Assembly: GCA_028583415.1 (NCBI GenBank)
Contig: CM053274.1
Span: 93,032,549-93,096,548 of the forward strand
Source: Protea cynaroides
Taxonomy: Eukaryota; Streptophyta; Magnoliopsida; Proteales; Proteaceae
DNA length: 64,000 bases
Direction of reading: 5' to 3'
Under the pieces are notes generated by a model. It saw only the letters and a list, made by a program, of their open reading frames with translations, searched no databases and was not told the DNA's origin. Shown piece after piece: positions 47,399-58,728 of this stretch (position 1 is the stretch's first letter; every line of letters begins with the position of its first letter). The translations under genes were made by a program, and so were the position numbers.

Positions 47399-48872
47399 TT
47401 TGTTAAAATTTTTTCTATCTCTGAAAGGATTGTAATGTCTAGCTAATCTTCTCATTCAGTTCAAGGGGATTTTGAAGCCCAAACTCATGTCAATGGTGTA
47501 ATTTCTATTGAGTAACGTTGTTCTTCTTCTCTCTTTTATTAAAATTGCTTATGTTATTCTTTTTTCTTTAATTATGATATTTGTTTGAATATTCAGTAAT
47601 TGCCTATTGAAACAGTTATATTAATATTAATTGTTAAATCTAGAATCTGTGATACATAATCGTCCTGATTCTAATCACAAGTAGCAAACAGTGGTAGATG
47701 ATTATGTCCAAGTTTTCGTCTTATCATTGTGAATAATATAACCTGAGTTAAATAATCTCCGCTTGTATGTGATTGTTGCTTAGATTGATCTGTATTTCAC
47801 CCTCTTAATGCTGCCATTAAATTAAACATTGAGAGCTTATTAAGTGTTGTTCAATGGTTAGATCTCTTTAAAGAGCTTGTTTTAGTAGAGATACTTAAGA
47901 AAAAACTTGGGTAACAGAACTTATTGTTATCTAGGGTCTTTAATTCTAATTGAAAAGAAGAGATTAATGTTGTGATTAATTTTACTCATTGCATGTGTGA
48001 GTGGATATTGAACCAAGAACTGAATATTCTCATCTAATTATCTTTCTATTTAAATTCTGTCTGTTTACTTTCAATTTGATTCAAACAACCAAAACCCTCC
48101 CTTTATTATTGTGTTTAATTAGCATTAATTAGTATATTTAGGTTGAGTAGAATATAAATTTAATCAATTCATTCTCTGTGGGATCGACCTTTGCTTATCC
48201 TATTTACAATTTATTAATCAGATCAGTAAAGAAATATTTAATGAAATTGGTGCATTTGACACGCTACTATGGAATTCTCAAGGTGAATGGAATTTTGAAC
48301 ATTTTCATATTTGGATTCAGTATTTTGGGATACCTTCAGAACTTATTACGGAGGCGATTGTGCCGAAGATTGTTTGTAAAGTTGGTACTCCTTCACGTAT
48401 TATGAACATCGATGGAAGTTCGGGGGGCAAACGAGTCTCATATCTTCGAGCTCGTATTCTTTGGTCACTTAAGGATCCCTTATGTGATTCTTTCCTACTT
48501 AAAGGTAAGCTTTAAGAGGATTGATTGGTTTTACTGCGCTATGAATGTCTATTGATGTTTTGCTTCTATTGTGGTCTTCTGGACCATGAATATGAACGGT
48601 GTGATTTTTATTATGCTGACTGTCAAGTTCATATCCAGTCGGACAAATGCAGTGAGCATGATCACTGTGTTGATCTTCCTAAACCTCAATTTTCTGTGGA
48701 TCTCAAAGGCACTGCTCCTAAACGGCTATTGGAACATGCACAACATTTTCCATGTCCAAAGATATGGCCGACATCTCAGTTCCATCACATTCCAATGAAT
48801 CCTCCGGTTGTTCCGGCCACTGTGATCAACGTTGATGTTCGTCCTCCTTCCCGTCTTCTAGTTTCAGATTGA
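46212..48872 (+). pseudogene. LINE-type ORF1 relic (DUF4283 and zinc knuckle)
   Basis: The first block (46212-46733) includes LVGKIIASKSVRRQAVLEGL, typical of the DUF4283 domain found in plant L1 ORF1 proteins and their relatives; a TAG replaces the usual tryptophan codon at 46599-46601. After an inserted LTR-like block (46744-48269) the homology resumes with FEHFHIWIQYFGIP and ends in a zinc knuckle CFYCGLLDHEYERC at 48561-48602, matching CX2CX4HX4C. ORF1 proteins bind element RNA. Stops and frameshifts make it non-functional. No endonuclease or reverse transcriptase follows. It lies in intron 1 of the PAP pseudogene. Confidence 0.75.
46744..48269 (+). mobile_element. Probable solo LTR inside the LINE relic
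   Basis: Splits the DUF4283 homology. A candidate 5-bp TSD TGGAA is at 46739-46743 and 48270-48274; the element would start TGATAAG and end CTACTA, not the standard CA. TCTCTGTGGGATCGACCT near the right end is a phrase often found at the 3' end of plant Gypsy LTRs. The interior has a CT microsatellite (47336-47399). Boundaries are tentative. Confidence 0.55.
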
Positions 48873-49439
48873 CAATTACCAAATTACCCCTTTCCAGAAA
48901 TTTTTGTACGGTGTTTAGTGGGGTATCTTCTCAAGATATTTTTGGAATGTCTTCTCTGAGTTTTCCTGTGGTGGGTTCGGAGTCGGGTAAAAAGGTTCCG
49001 TTTGATTCTACTCTATTGGAGCACTTTCAACCCATCCCTGTTCCCTTTATCTATCAGTCAACCAGCTTTTATTAATGAGTATATTGCTCATTAGCCATCA
49101 TTAGCCTTGGCTATTCTCAATCTTGCTCTGTAATTTTCTGGATTATCTCTTGCCCAATCTATCATGCCAGATACTGCTGAACCTTTCTCGGTCTCCTCTC
49201 AACCTATACCACTTTCAATAGCTCTACCCACTGATCATCTCTTGCCAACGCCCTTACATTTGAAACGGCAGCGACAGGAAGGTGTTGATGAGGAGGCTTC
49301 TCAATCTATTACAGGGTGTTGTCGGTGGAATCTGTTCAGTTTTTTCGATCCTGCCACGTACCTTATAATATGGGGTCAAAAAGCCAAAATAAGTGATTTT
49401 AGTCCTTCTAAAAAGAAAACTGATGGATACTAGAACAGG

Positions 49440-50750
49440 TTTTTAGTAAAAATAGAAAAAAGAAAGAATTTTTTTTTCCGATAACACCCAGAAAGTGGGC
49501 GGGATATACCCCGGGAACATTCCGATGCTAAAGTTAGAAACCTCCAGGGACATGCAGTATGAGCTCTTTGTGGAACACTAGAGCTCCTTGAAGATGGGGG
49601 TTCCTTGAGATACTGACGCCACCACCATTTTCCCTCCCTCTCTGATGAAGTGAGATCTTAGAACCATAGAGAAAGTAAAACATAAAAGGATTAATACCTG
49701 GTTAGGATATTTTCCTTATGACATAGATATTCCAGATCCCCCTTGCAATTGATATCCTTTGGCTATATATAAGTCCTATAGGAAGCTTTCCAGATAAGCC
49801 TCTCCATACCTACCACCATCTCGATCATCAACCTCTTAGGAAACAGTAGGTTTGATAGGTTACGACCCCTTAGGGCGGCTCTGGGACTTCTTGTCAGCCG
49901 CTTACGACTCCCCTTGGTTTTCTTTGACCCCCTTATAGTCCACGTACGTCCTCCATATTTTCTGATGCTTGTTTCTGTCCATACACTTTTGTCGAGTGTC
50001 GATTATGTTTTTTGCTGATTCGGTCCATGATATGGTGATTTGGCTAGTCAAATCGACCTACTTGGTATTTATGATTGGTGTCAATATTTATGAGCATTAA
50101 TGGCGGTCCATTAAATGCCAGCTACCCCCATCAACCGGTCCCATCATGTCAGGATCACCCAAGGGGGTCGAACATAAGTTTCTTTTTCGTACATCTCTTA
50201 TTCTCATTCATCGCGCCTTAGATGTAGGCCACGTGTCCTTTTCTCTAGGATCATCTTACATTCTCCATTGACGGTCAGATTTGTATCCATTATTATTTAC
50301 CCCTAACAGAACTCCTTTGCCTCCTCCGCGTCGTTTAGACCTAAGGAGACACATTTATGGGGAAAGTGCTTCCGTCTTCCGCACGTTTATATATCTCTAC
50401 AGGTTTCCTGTAGTTACAGTAGTTATGAACCGCCTTCTTTTCCACTTTCTCAAAATCTTGAATGCCCGCTTCCCTTGCGTAACTTATGTAACGTTCCATA
50501 ACGGTCTGAGTGAGTCCTAATTGAATGCACCCAGCAACGTTTCCGTTTTGATCGAACCATTATTTCGATCTATGGGCACCAATCCCGCCATTTCTCATCC
50601 ATTGTGACTGTCCATGCGTCGCTTCCCCGTCCGAACGTCACATCTGCGATTTTGAATGATGGTCACACTGTTCGAAACCATCATGAGAGCCAGATGGGAC
50701 CCGCATGTTAGCAAACTTATAAAATCCCTCATTCTTCTCTCGTCTTCTTC
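49440..50750. other. Unassigned insertion in PAP pseudogene intron 1, LTR-like
   Basis: CCCGGGAACATTCCGATGCT at about 49509 is the kind of phrase found in plant Gypsy LTRs, and ACGCCACCACCATTTTCC and CACGTACGTCC follow. I could not define ends or a TSD. No coding domain. Confidence 0.3.
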
Positions 50751-50929
50751 CTCACATTTGAACGTATACAGTGCTCTCCGAGGATTTACCTTGCCTTAAG
50801 CTTCTCTGTTCGATGTATTTAATCTTGTTCAAAGTGCTCTTTCTCCATCGTAAGAGATTTTTGACGATTTGCTTGTCTTTCGAGTAAGTTCCCACCTTTA
50901 TTCTTTTTTGAATTTTCATTATTTCATCT

Positions 50930-51354
50930 CTAATTAACCGGCTCGAGATAAGGCCATACAAAATAGACACCCTGAACAATAAGAAATGTGCAAACAAAGC
51001 AAACCCGACACGAGTCTCCTCACCAACAAACATAGCCCATATTGCAATTGCCGCAAAAGTCGTAGCATTGGTCACAGGGACAGCAAGAGAGATGGGGCTG
51101 TCGCTTAAAACAGCGAAGAAAGCAACAGAAGCCGATAGATTCAACAAGAAAGGAACGGAATACTGCCAAAACTAATAAGTGGTCTAGCCAATTGTTCAGA
51201 TACCCAGGTAGCCGTCGAGAAGTTGAGGAAGTCTCTGAGACTTTACCGGAGAGGATTGAACCTTTTGATCCTAGAGGAGAGCACCCTTGCGCATTAAAGT
51301 GTTTGTAATGCCCCAAACTAGACCTATGGCGATCATCTTCTCTACATCGCCCAT
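50930..51354 (-). pseudogene. TMEM234-like membrane protein pseudogene
   Basis: Minus-strand pieces MGDVEKMIAIGLVWGITNTL, RRLPGYLNNWLD, NLSASVAFFAVLSDSP and ISLAVPVTNATTFAA, then GEETRVGFALF, follow the plant TMEM234 (small multi-pass membrane protein, drug/metabolite-transporter-like) in order. They lie in one 425-bp stretch, so if the parent gene has introns this is a processed or captured copy. TAG at 51271-51273 replaces the tryptophan of the usual ALLWDQK, and at least two frameshifts follow. The C-terminal part ends at a TAG at 50930-50932. Host gene function is poorly known. Confidence 0.75.
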
Positions 51355-52296
51355 CTCCTTCAACTGGAGTTAGTCTCCAGTTCTAGCAGGTACCAACTAA
51401 CAGTCCGTCTTGGCGGAAATGGAGAGTGGAGAAGCCCTTTGCAGTTATGCCGAATCACAGAAAGCCGCAGCACCAGACCTCCGGTTTGTGCTCAGCGATC
51501 AAATGCACAGAATCGTTCAAATCTACCCAGATCGGAATCGGCTGGTCCTGTGACTCTTGTCTACCATAAATACTACTAAAGCATCACAAGCGGCAGCAAA
51601 GGTAAAGTTAGGGGAGAACAATTACGTCTACGGTGCAATGGAGAAGAACCAGTTTCAGAAAAGAGAAGTGCGATTGAAGAAGAAAGAAGGGGAAGAAGCA
51701 GAAGAGTAACAGAAGAAGGAAGGCTGGAGCGAGAGAAGAAGGAGAAGAAGGCATGTTCATTTTTTTTCTTATCTCCATTGATTTTAAGGTCTTGGTCGGT
51801 TGGTGCTTCTTCGTTAAGAAAAAAAATTCTCAGTTACTTCTGCTAATGCAATATTTCTTATGTTGGAGGTTTATGGAAAAGCCTTATAAAGTCTGATCGA
51901 TTTCGACTGATTCAACCGTTTTTTTAATTTTAGAACCTGTTTTGCTTTCTCACTGTTGTTAGTTGTTCTTTGTATTATCTGATGAAGATGGAATGGGTGG
52001 TTTTGGAATTGACTTTTGAAGTTTCCGTCAAGGAAGACGAACCAGATATATTCGGAGTATCGAGGGTCGCCGGTGAGTAACCGAAGAATTCAGGGAGAAT
52101 TCTTTTTTAATTTTCTAACAAACTTTTTTTTTAAAAAAAAATTAGATTATACTTTAATTTAGAATGTATTATTGTCTAAAATTTATTTGACCGTCAATCA
52201 CTAAATTGAATAGGAAAAAATATTTTAAAAAACACGAGAGATGGGAGACATTTTGAATAAAATTAAGAGATGCTTGCTTTTTTAAGATTCTTAAAA

Positions 52297-52322
52297 GGAG
52301 GTGAGAGAAATTTTCTCATTTT
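52297..52322. repeat. Lone MITE-end sequence
   Basis: AGGAGGTGAGAGAAATTTTC closely matches the right TIR of the MITE at 17498-17773. A partner end was not found, so the element may be truncated or run into unassigned sequence to the left. Confidence 0.4.
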
Positions 52323-52750
52323 TTTTCTTATAGAAATACTATTATGAGGTCATAATTGGTTCATGGGTTGAATACGAACAAAAATTCTGTCTTATCAAAG
52401 CTGTTCTGAATTAAATATAAAAGATTATAATATGCATCTTAATTTGTTATATGATAAAAAAATCTTCTTCTGCACATCAGTTCGTTAGTCAATTATCTGA
52501 TGGATTAAAATATATCGACACACATACGAATGTATTCCAGCCCATGGAGAGGATTTCAGTCCTGTTATATGTGGCTGCTTTCATTTTGAAGTCAAATCGA
52601 CATATATGGCTCTCCATACTGCCATGTGGGTATAATGTATCAAAAGGACTACTTTGAGTCATTGGGTGTGATATGAGCAATGATCTCACCAATTTTACAA
52701 TATAACGTTCATCCGTACTGTATGCCCACCCGACCCAATAAGGGTCATCC

Positions 52751-53250
52751 NNNNNNNNNNNNNNNNNNNNNNNNNNNNNNNNNNNNNNNNNNNNNNNNNN
52801 NNNNNNNNNNNNNNNNNNNNNNNNNNNNNNNNNNNNNNNNNNNNNNNNNNNNNNNNNNNNNNNNNNNNNNNNNNNNNNNNNNNNNNNNNNNNNNNNNNNN
52901 NNNNNNNNNNNNNNNNNNNNNNNNNNNNNNNNNNNNNNNNNNNNNNNNNNNNNNNNNNNNNNNNNNNNNNNNNNNNNNNNNNNNNNNNNNNNNNNNNNNN
53001 NNNNNNNNNNNNNNNNNNNNNNNNNNNNNNNNNNNNNNNNNNNNNNNNNNNNNNNNNNNNNNNNNNNNNNNNNNNNNNNNNNNNNNNNNNNNNNNNNNNN
53101 NNNNNNNNNNNNNNNNNNNNNNNNNNNNNNNNNNNNNNNNNNNNNNNNNNNNNNNNNNNNNNNNNNNNNNNNNNNNNNNNNNNNNNNNNNNNNNNNNNNN
53201 NNNNNNNNNNNNNNNNNNNNNNNNNNNNNNNNNNNNNNNNNNNNNNNNNN
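52751..53250. other. Assembly gap (500 N)
   Basis: Exactly 500 N, a conventional placeholder, so the true gap length is unknown. It lies in intron 1 of the PAP pseudogene. Open frames that cross it are artefacts. Confidence 0.99.
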
Positions 53251-53288
53251 CCTAGTGCCATGGAGTGCGTGGTGGACCAGCACCTTAA

Positions 53289-54003
53289 GGTCCCGTTTGA
53301 TAACACTCCAGCTCCTTACTTCTTAGTTTCGGAACTAATCCGGAGTAGAATGACGATTGATAAACACAGTTCAAGATTTGACTCCCATGGAGTGAACCGC
53401 TTCAAAAATGTCTCTGGGAATTAAAAAACTGGAGCTAAAAAAACTTACTTCTCTTGCTCCGGAGCTATTACTACTACTGACTGTCATCACCAATACCACT
53501 AGCACTGCCATCATCACCACCACCCCTCCACCACCACCATCCCCACCACCACCCATAGCCGCCGCCGCCACCACCACCACCGCCATCGCCACCACCTCCA
53601 CCGCCGCTGCCGCCACCACCACCACCACCCACCACTTACCAGCACTGCCGCCACCACCACCCACCACCTTACACCATCGCCGCCACCACCACCCACCACC
53701 TTCCACCATCGTCGCCCACCCACCACCTTCCACCATCACCGCCACCACCACCCACCCACCACCTACCACCACTGCCACCACTGCCTCCACCGCCACCACC
53801 CACCACTACTGTCGCCACTACCACCCACTAGCATCGCCACCAACACCACCACCATCACCAAAGAATATTCTGGAAGCATAGTATTTTGATTTTGGAGCAG
53901 TGTTATCAAACAACATTCTACTCCAAAAATCTTGACTCTGGAGAAGAATTAGAAAACGACTCCGAACCAGAAGTAGCTCCATAGGAACTGGAGTGTTATC
54001 AAT
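53289..54003. mobile_element. TIR element with internal CCA minisatellite
   Basis: The left end GGTCCCGTTTGATAACACTC continues CAG. The right end contains CTGGAGTGTTATCAA, its inverse, and GGAGCTA/TAGCTCC-like symmetry continues inward. Ends of this form are frequent in plant hAT-type MITEs. The TSD could not be resolved, and the left end is close to the assembly gap. Confidence 0.5.
53500..53865. repeat. CCA/CCACCN minisatellite
   Basis: About 365 bp of imperfect CCA, CCACCG and CCACCATCG triplet repeats. It yields long Pro/Thr/His frames on + and Gly/Val/Trp frames on -, which are not genes. Confidence 0.95.
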
Positions 54004-55002
54004 TTTTTAAAAAAAAAAAAAATTTGGAATCTATTTTTCACCTATTCAATGGGACTTTGACTACAAAATATATATGAAGGGAAAAGGGAAGTCTTAAGGC
54101 ACAAAGTCTGTCAGTAAGATCGAGCCCATGACTTTTGGAAGTCTACATTCAATTGGCAAGTCACCAATCAATCCATCATGGTTGAGTTTGATCCATGATC
54201 TATGCTGATTTGGTTTGGTGGGGTGGCTTTGATACATCGGTATGAACGTTTCATTGTGATTTGATGATCATAAATTCAAATCTAGTAACAGTCTCTATGC
54301 CAAGCAGAGATAACACTCTATACACAAGCCTCTACCTATAGTCCATCGGTGGTAAAAGCCACGTTCACTAGTTTTAAAGAACAATAAGTAAAATAAAAAA
54401 AGAAAAAAAAAAAATTAAGGCTCACCCGCTCAGGTGCATTGTAGCCAGGAGGAAGAGCGAAGACATCACTATTGTAGGGCATATACATTGGTGCAAATTA
54501 ATACTGCTGATCTGACATAAGAGCTAGTGATTCCTCCATTACACAACAAAGCTGAATTCAAGATCAAAGCCACAATAACAACATGTACAGGTAGCAGTAA
54601 TGGATGATATTGGTGATAACTCCCGCTTTCCAGCCATCTCATAATATCCAGATCAAGCTTCCCTTAATTACTCTGAGAATGAATGAAAGCTTAAACATGC
54701 ATGGCTTATTTATAGTCTCCTCTTCACATTGACTTAGAAAATATGCGGCGAATATTCACTGGTTTGATACTCTTGAAGATGAGAAAGAAATGGTTAGAAG
54801 GGAGAGTAGAGCTGGAGGTAGATGGCATGCATGTTACATTCCATTCATGAGGAGAGAGAGATTGAAGAGAGATATGGCGTGATGAATGCCATCATCCCAT
54901 TCGCCAATCTACAGCTCTCATAGAGTTTCTCACTATGGTTGTTGAATCACAAGTTTCATCTTTCATACTTCTAAGGAAATTAATGAGTTTAAAAGAAGGG
55001 TG

Positions 55003-55296
55003 AAAGAAGCCTGTCCGACTGCGTGGTTACTACTTCTGCCACGCAGGCGATATCACAGCCCTTGGATTGTAAAATCATGACACGGACCATCGGATGTAGT
55101 GAAGCATTAATTTAATATTCTTTTTCTACCAAAATTATCCTATTGTTTCCTCTAATTTTGGTGTGAAAAAAACGTATTAAATTAATACTTCCCTACATCC
55201 AATGGACCACGTCAGGACTATACAATCCAACGGATTTGATATCAGCTGCCGCTGCTGGTTACTACTCCCACCATGCAGCCGGACTTGTTCCTTTCT
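55003..55296. mobile_element. Palindromic MITE (family M3), minus arm
   Basis: The left GTCCGACTGCGTGGT, TTGGATTGTA, GACCATCGGATGTAG and AAGCATTAATTT recur inverted on the right (GCAGCCGGAC, TACAATCCAA, CTACATCCAATGGACC, AATTAATACTT). It lies just upstream of the PAP pseudogene. A split copy is in the same place on the other arm (60979-61125 and 61765-61816). Confidence 0.8.
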
Positions 55297-55635
55297 CCCT
55301 ATTTTTTTTTTAATACAAAAGGAATTAAAGGGTTCTTTGAGCAACTAAAAAAAATCAACAATTGAATTGTGAAGGTTTTACACAGTTGACCAGGAAGGGC
55401 CAAGACTGGCGGGCAGAATTGGCCGATTCAAGAAGCTGTCAGGCCACATAAGACTGATGGAATGGACATAAAAAGTTATGGGATAGAAGACTAAACAATA
55501 ATTGACTGAATAGAACAAGGTGGCAATATTACTAACTAATGCCATTTTTCCTGCTTTTTCATTGGGATTGATTCTTATTGTATATCCTTATTCTATATTC
55601 TATTGAACTCTCTTTTGGTAGCTGTGCATCCATTG

Positions 55636-55786
55636 TGGATCCAAATCGTCTCCTGCGGCAGGAGATTCGTGCCGTCGATCCAAGGGAGCTGGGTTCAGTC
55701 TGACCGCCTGCCAATACATTGGGGGGTGGGCCGGCTGAAATCCGACCCTTGGCAAGCGGCAGGACCGCAGGAGAGGATTTGAATAC
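55636..55786. mobile_element. 151-bp Mutator-type MITE (family M2-related)
   Basis: The ends CAAATCGTCTCCTGCGG and CCGCAGGAGAGGATTTG pair. The centre contains CCAATACATTGGGG as in 18349-18504. The flanks ATCCATTG and ACCCATTG match at 7 of 8 bases. Confidence 0.7.
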
Positions 55787-57918
55787 ACCCATTGCATAGC
55801 TGGAGTCATAAATGTTGTAATCATATTTAATGTAATGTTCATGAATGATTTAAAATATTATAACTGTCTCGAGAAACTAGTACAATAAATCATGGATACA
55901 CTTCTTGATAATGAGATCTATGGATACAAGCAACATGTAAAAATATCTACCACGTGGTAATGTAGGTAGACCTAAATTTTTATGAATAAATAAACCCCAA
56001 ACACATTGAATCCAGATCCTCTTTTCATCCAGTAACCAACCACCTACAACTTTGGGAGCAGTCCTTTGGATGTAGGTCCCACACTACAAAGGTGGATCCT
56101 ACATCTATAGACGACTTCCAAAGGGATGGGTAGGTTCCTAAGTGAGGAGAAAATCCAACTCTACATACTCATTCATGAAGTTGCAGTTTGATTGGAATTT
56201 TCCAAGTGATTAAATATAAATTTTGAAAAAAATGCAAGACTTCTGGAGAGTGCACAACAACTGTCTCAATAATAGTGGGAGTGTGGAAAATTATAAGATG
56301 GTTTAGTTATGTTTTGAAAATTGACAACTAATCAATCAATATCATTTTTTAAATATTCAATGATAAAAATATCAATCTATATCATTAGAAGGAAGTATCA
56401 AAGAATAGAGTCGCCGCATCCATTAGGGTTCAGGACCCACAAATAAAATATTGACTCCAATTAAACCGATTTGACTTAGAGATCGGCTAAGTCAAATTGA
56501 GGACCAGGGAAGGGGTTAGTTACTCTAGTCTATCCGGTTAAACAGATCTTCCTTACCCACTTAGTATTTTATTAAAAGGTTTTTCTGATTGTAACCTTTG
56601 GAGGTATCAAATCGTTGGTAACCTCTTTTATTTCCCCACTTTTTTGGATAATTCTAATCCTTTCAATGGTTAATAACAGTCATTTTAAGCAATGAAGAAG
56701 ATGATTGATCTTCTTCTACCTTGTTCATTTTGAACTTATTTTTTTTAAGGAAACATCCACTTAGTTGGATGGTTGGGTCCTTACTTGTTGAAGCAGAGAC
56801 TAGAAAATCTCCAATTTGAATATATTCCTTTCTCCACCCAAAAAAATTTGTGACCATCACATGAAGTTTATCTAGACGGGCCATGGGTTGGCCCAGCCCA
56901 ACTTTCAACCTACGGAAGGAGAATATTATTGTAAGAATTAATCATGTTTATAAAATTCAAAAAATTTTGTCGATTTTTTTTTAAATTTGTAAAAAATTCT
57001 ACAATTTTAGGGATACAATTTTTTTTGGTTTTTTTTTTTTTTGGGAAAGAGAGAGAACGCTGCCCATGCAGAGGTTTTCCACTGCACCCTCTCACATTGG
57101 ATGGTGAAATGAGGAGAAGCATAATTGTTCCTTTCCCCATTTTTTTAAGTCGAATTATTCTAAACATACAATCTTATAGGAGTTTGAATTTCTTAGGCCT
57201 AATTGTTGGTGAATCATTTAGAGAACTTGAAGATTAATGTCATTTTAAAAAATTCTAGAACTATTTCAGTGTTGAATCTATAAAACGACCATTATCAAGT
57301 GTTGCTGGTCTACTAACATAGGATCTTGGGACAAATGAGTTTGGAGATGCTACTTATAACTATGTAATTTTTAACCAACGATCAAAATTGTTACATTATC
57401 ATTCCACATGTACAATTATGAAGAAGCATCCCTTTAATAATCTTATTGAAGCAAGCTATGAGAATGAGATTTTCACCCTTATTTTTATCAAAAGATTCTA
57501 TCATTCACTCACCATGAATTAAACCAGCACATGCACCTTATGTTTATTTGCCACATGAAAGGGGGATTTGGGAATTCTGACCATTGGAATGATTAGGAAA
57601 TTATGTGCATTTGCCACTTGTCAAATCTTAGACTGAGATTCAATGTGTCCTCTCATAATTAAGCATACCCTTGCCTGTATGTCAATGCTCTTTCTTGGCC
57701 CCATCGTTTGGTCTAGTTGGATTAATTGGCTTCTTTAGCTTTGTGAGGGGATTTGCTCCAGCTGATGGCAATGTTCAGGTGGGGTTTTTCGTTTATATGG
57801 GTTTGTAATTTTTTATTGGGATTCTTCCATTTTTGGTCCTTATTGATTCTTTTAATAATATTTTTTTACTGATTTTTTGCAGAAAAATAAAATAAAAATG
57901 CAGAGGACCTTATGCATC
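55787..57918. other. Outer part of minus arm, then spacer
   Basis: About 55930-56340 is the inverted counterpart of about 60540-60900, for example TACCACGTGGTA and GTGTTTGGGGTTTATTTATT on the other strand. Beyond 56340 the symmetry stops. AGAGTCGCC and AGGACCCACAA near 56410 suggest a repeat fragment. No gene recognised; frames at 56663-57237 have no domain. Confidence 0.5.
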
Positions 57919-57926
57919 ACCTACAC

Positions 57927-58720
57927 TAAGGGTGTCAATGGGCCGGTTCGGGCCGTTTAGATCTGCGCCGAACTAGTGTTAGCTTTATAAGCCCAGCCCA
58001 AACATGTCCATTAAGAATTCGGGCTGGGGTGGGCTGTCCTGGACATAATAATTAATAGGTTATTCCGGTGTTGATTTGTTATAGGACTGGGCTAGCTTAT
58101 CGAGGTGATTTTGGGCCAGTTCGGTTCGGACCGGGCTTATTAGGCCCATTTTATATGTAAGTTATATAGTTTATTTTACTATTTCTATCCATAAAATTAG
58201 TATCATTCATTCCATATGTAAGTAATTCAGTAAACTGTAACAATTAACATAACCTTTCAACTATAGATTCACATAATTTTTTTGATCAAGTGAACTGAAA
58301 CAGTGTAACAATCCATTAAAATTTTAAACCATTTAAAATTTTAGAAACTGGGCCGGGACCGAGCCCTTAATGGGTATGTTTTGAACATGGGTCTGTGTCT
58401 CAAGTCCGGTCCAGTCTAGCTCTTTGCCTAATGATCATATAGTCTTTGCATATACTAGTTGTCCTAGACACTTGATTCTTGAACTGGTTCGGGCTTCTTA
58501 ATGGACCTTACCGGTGTTCGAGTTGGGTATTATTGGTTCGGGCTAGTTCGGGCATCTTAACAAGCCAATCCGGTCTAGTTTCGGTCTGGATTGAAACAGT
58601 GTTAGACTTTATAAGCCTAGGCCAAAACCTATCCATTAAGGGTTCGGTTCGAATTAGATTTAAATTATATTAGACCGATTCGGTCTATGGTTCCAGGCCA
58701 GTTCAGTTTTGACACCCTTA
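57927..58720. mobile_element. hAT-like non-autonomous element, 794 bp
   Basis: The ends TAAGGGTGTCAA and TTTTGACACCCTTA are inverted. The flanks ACCTACAC (57919-57926) and ACCTGCAC (58721-58728) agree at 7 of 8 positions, the 8-bp TSD expected for hAT. Repeated GGGCCGG/CGGTTCGG strings fill the interior. No transposase. Confidence 0.8.
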
Positions 58721-58728
58721 ACCTGCAC

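Larger units (their letters stand above)
38374..54637 (-). pseudogene. PAP: Purple acid phosphatase pseudogene, eight exons
   Basis: Exons (minus strand): 54637-54426, 45403-about 45203, 45026-44918, 42024-41864, about 40190-39982 (degenerate), 39874-39654, 38807-38686, 38572-38374. Together they follow the plant PAP order: HITQGDYLGQG, YNTKYYYEVG, GDLGQ and GDLSYADNWPNHDNVKWDT, HIIVLASSYSA, TPWLIILVHSPWYNS, GHVHAY, YLTVGDGGN, and a C-terminal WFYNRYWYPKNETA. PAPs are secreted di-metal phosphatases. Lesions: a frameshift in exon 1 giving a stop after about 32 codons; no GT at the expected exon 2 donor; a ruined GNHE motif, a frameshift, a TGA and a 23-bp duplication in exon 5; TAG replacing the usual Glu codon in exon 8 (38533-38535). 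Introns contain many transposons. A paralogue starts at 62401. Confidence 0.9.

Noticed and set aside
52489..53306. Frames of 191-264 residues
   Set aside because: They consist mostly of the 500-N gap.
53371..53881. Long open frames on both strands rich in Pro/Thr or Gly/Val/Trp
   Set aside because: Translations of a CCA triplet minisatellite, open in several frames at once.
56663..57237. Frames of 81-97 residues in the spacer
   Set aside because: Low-complexity AT-rich sequence, open on both strands, no domain.
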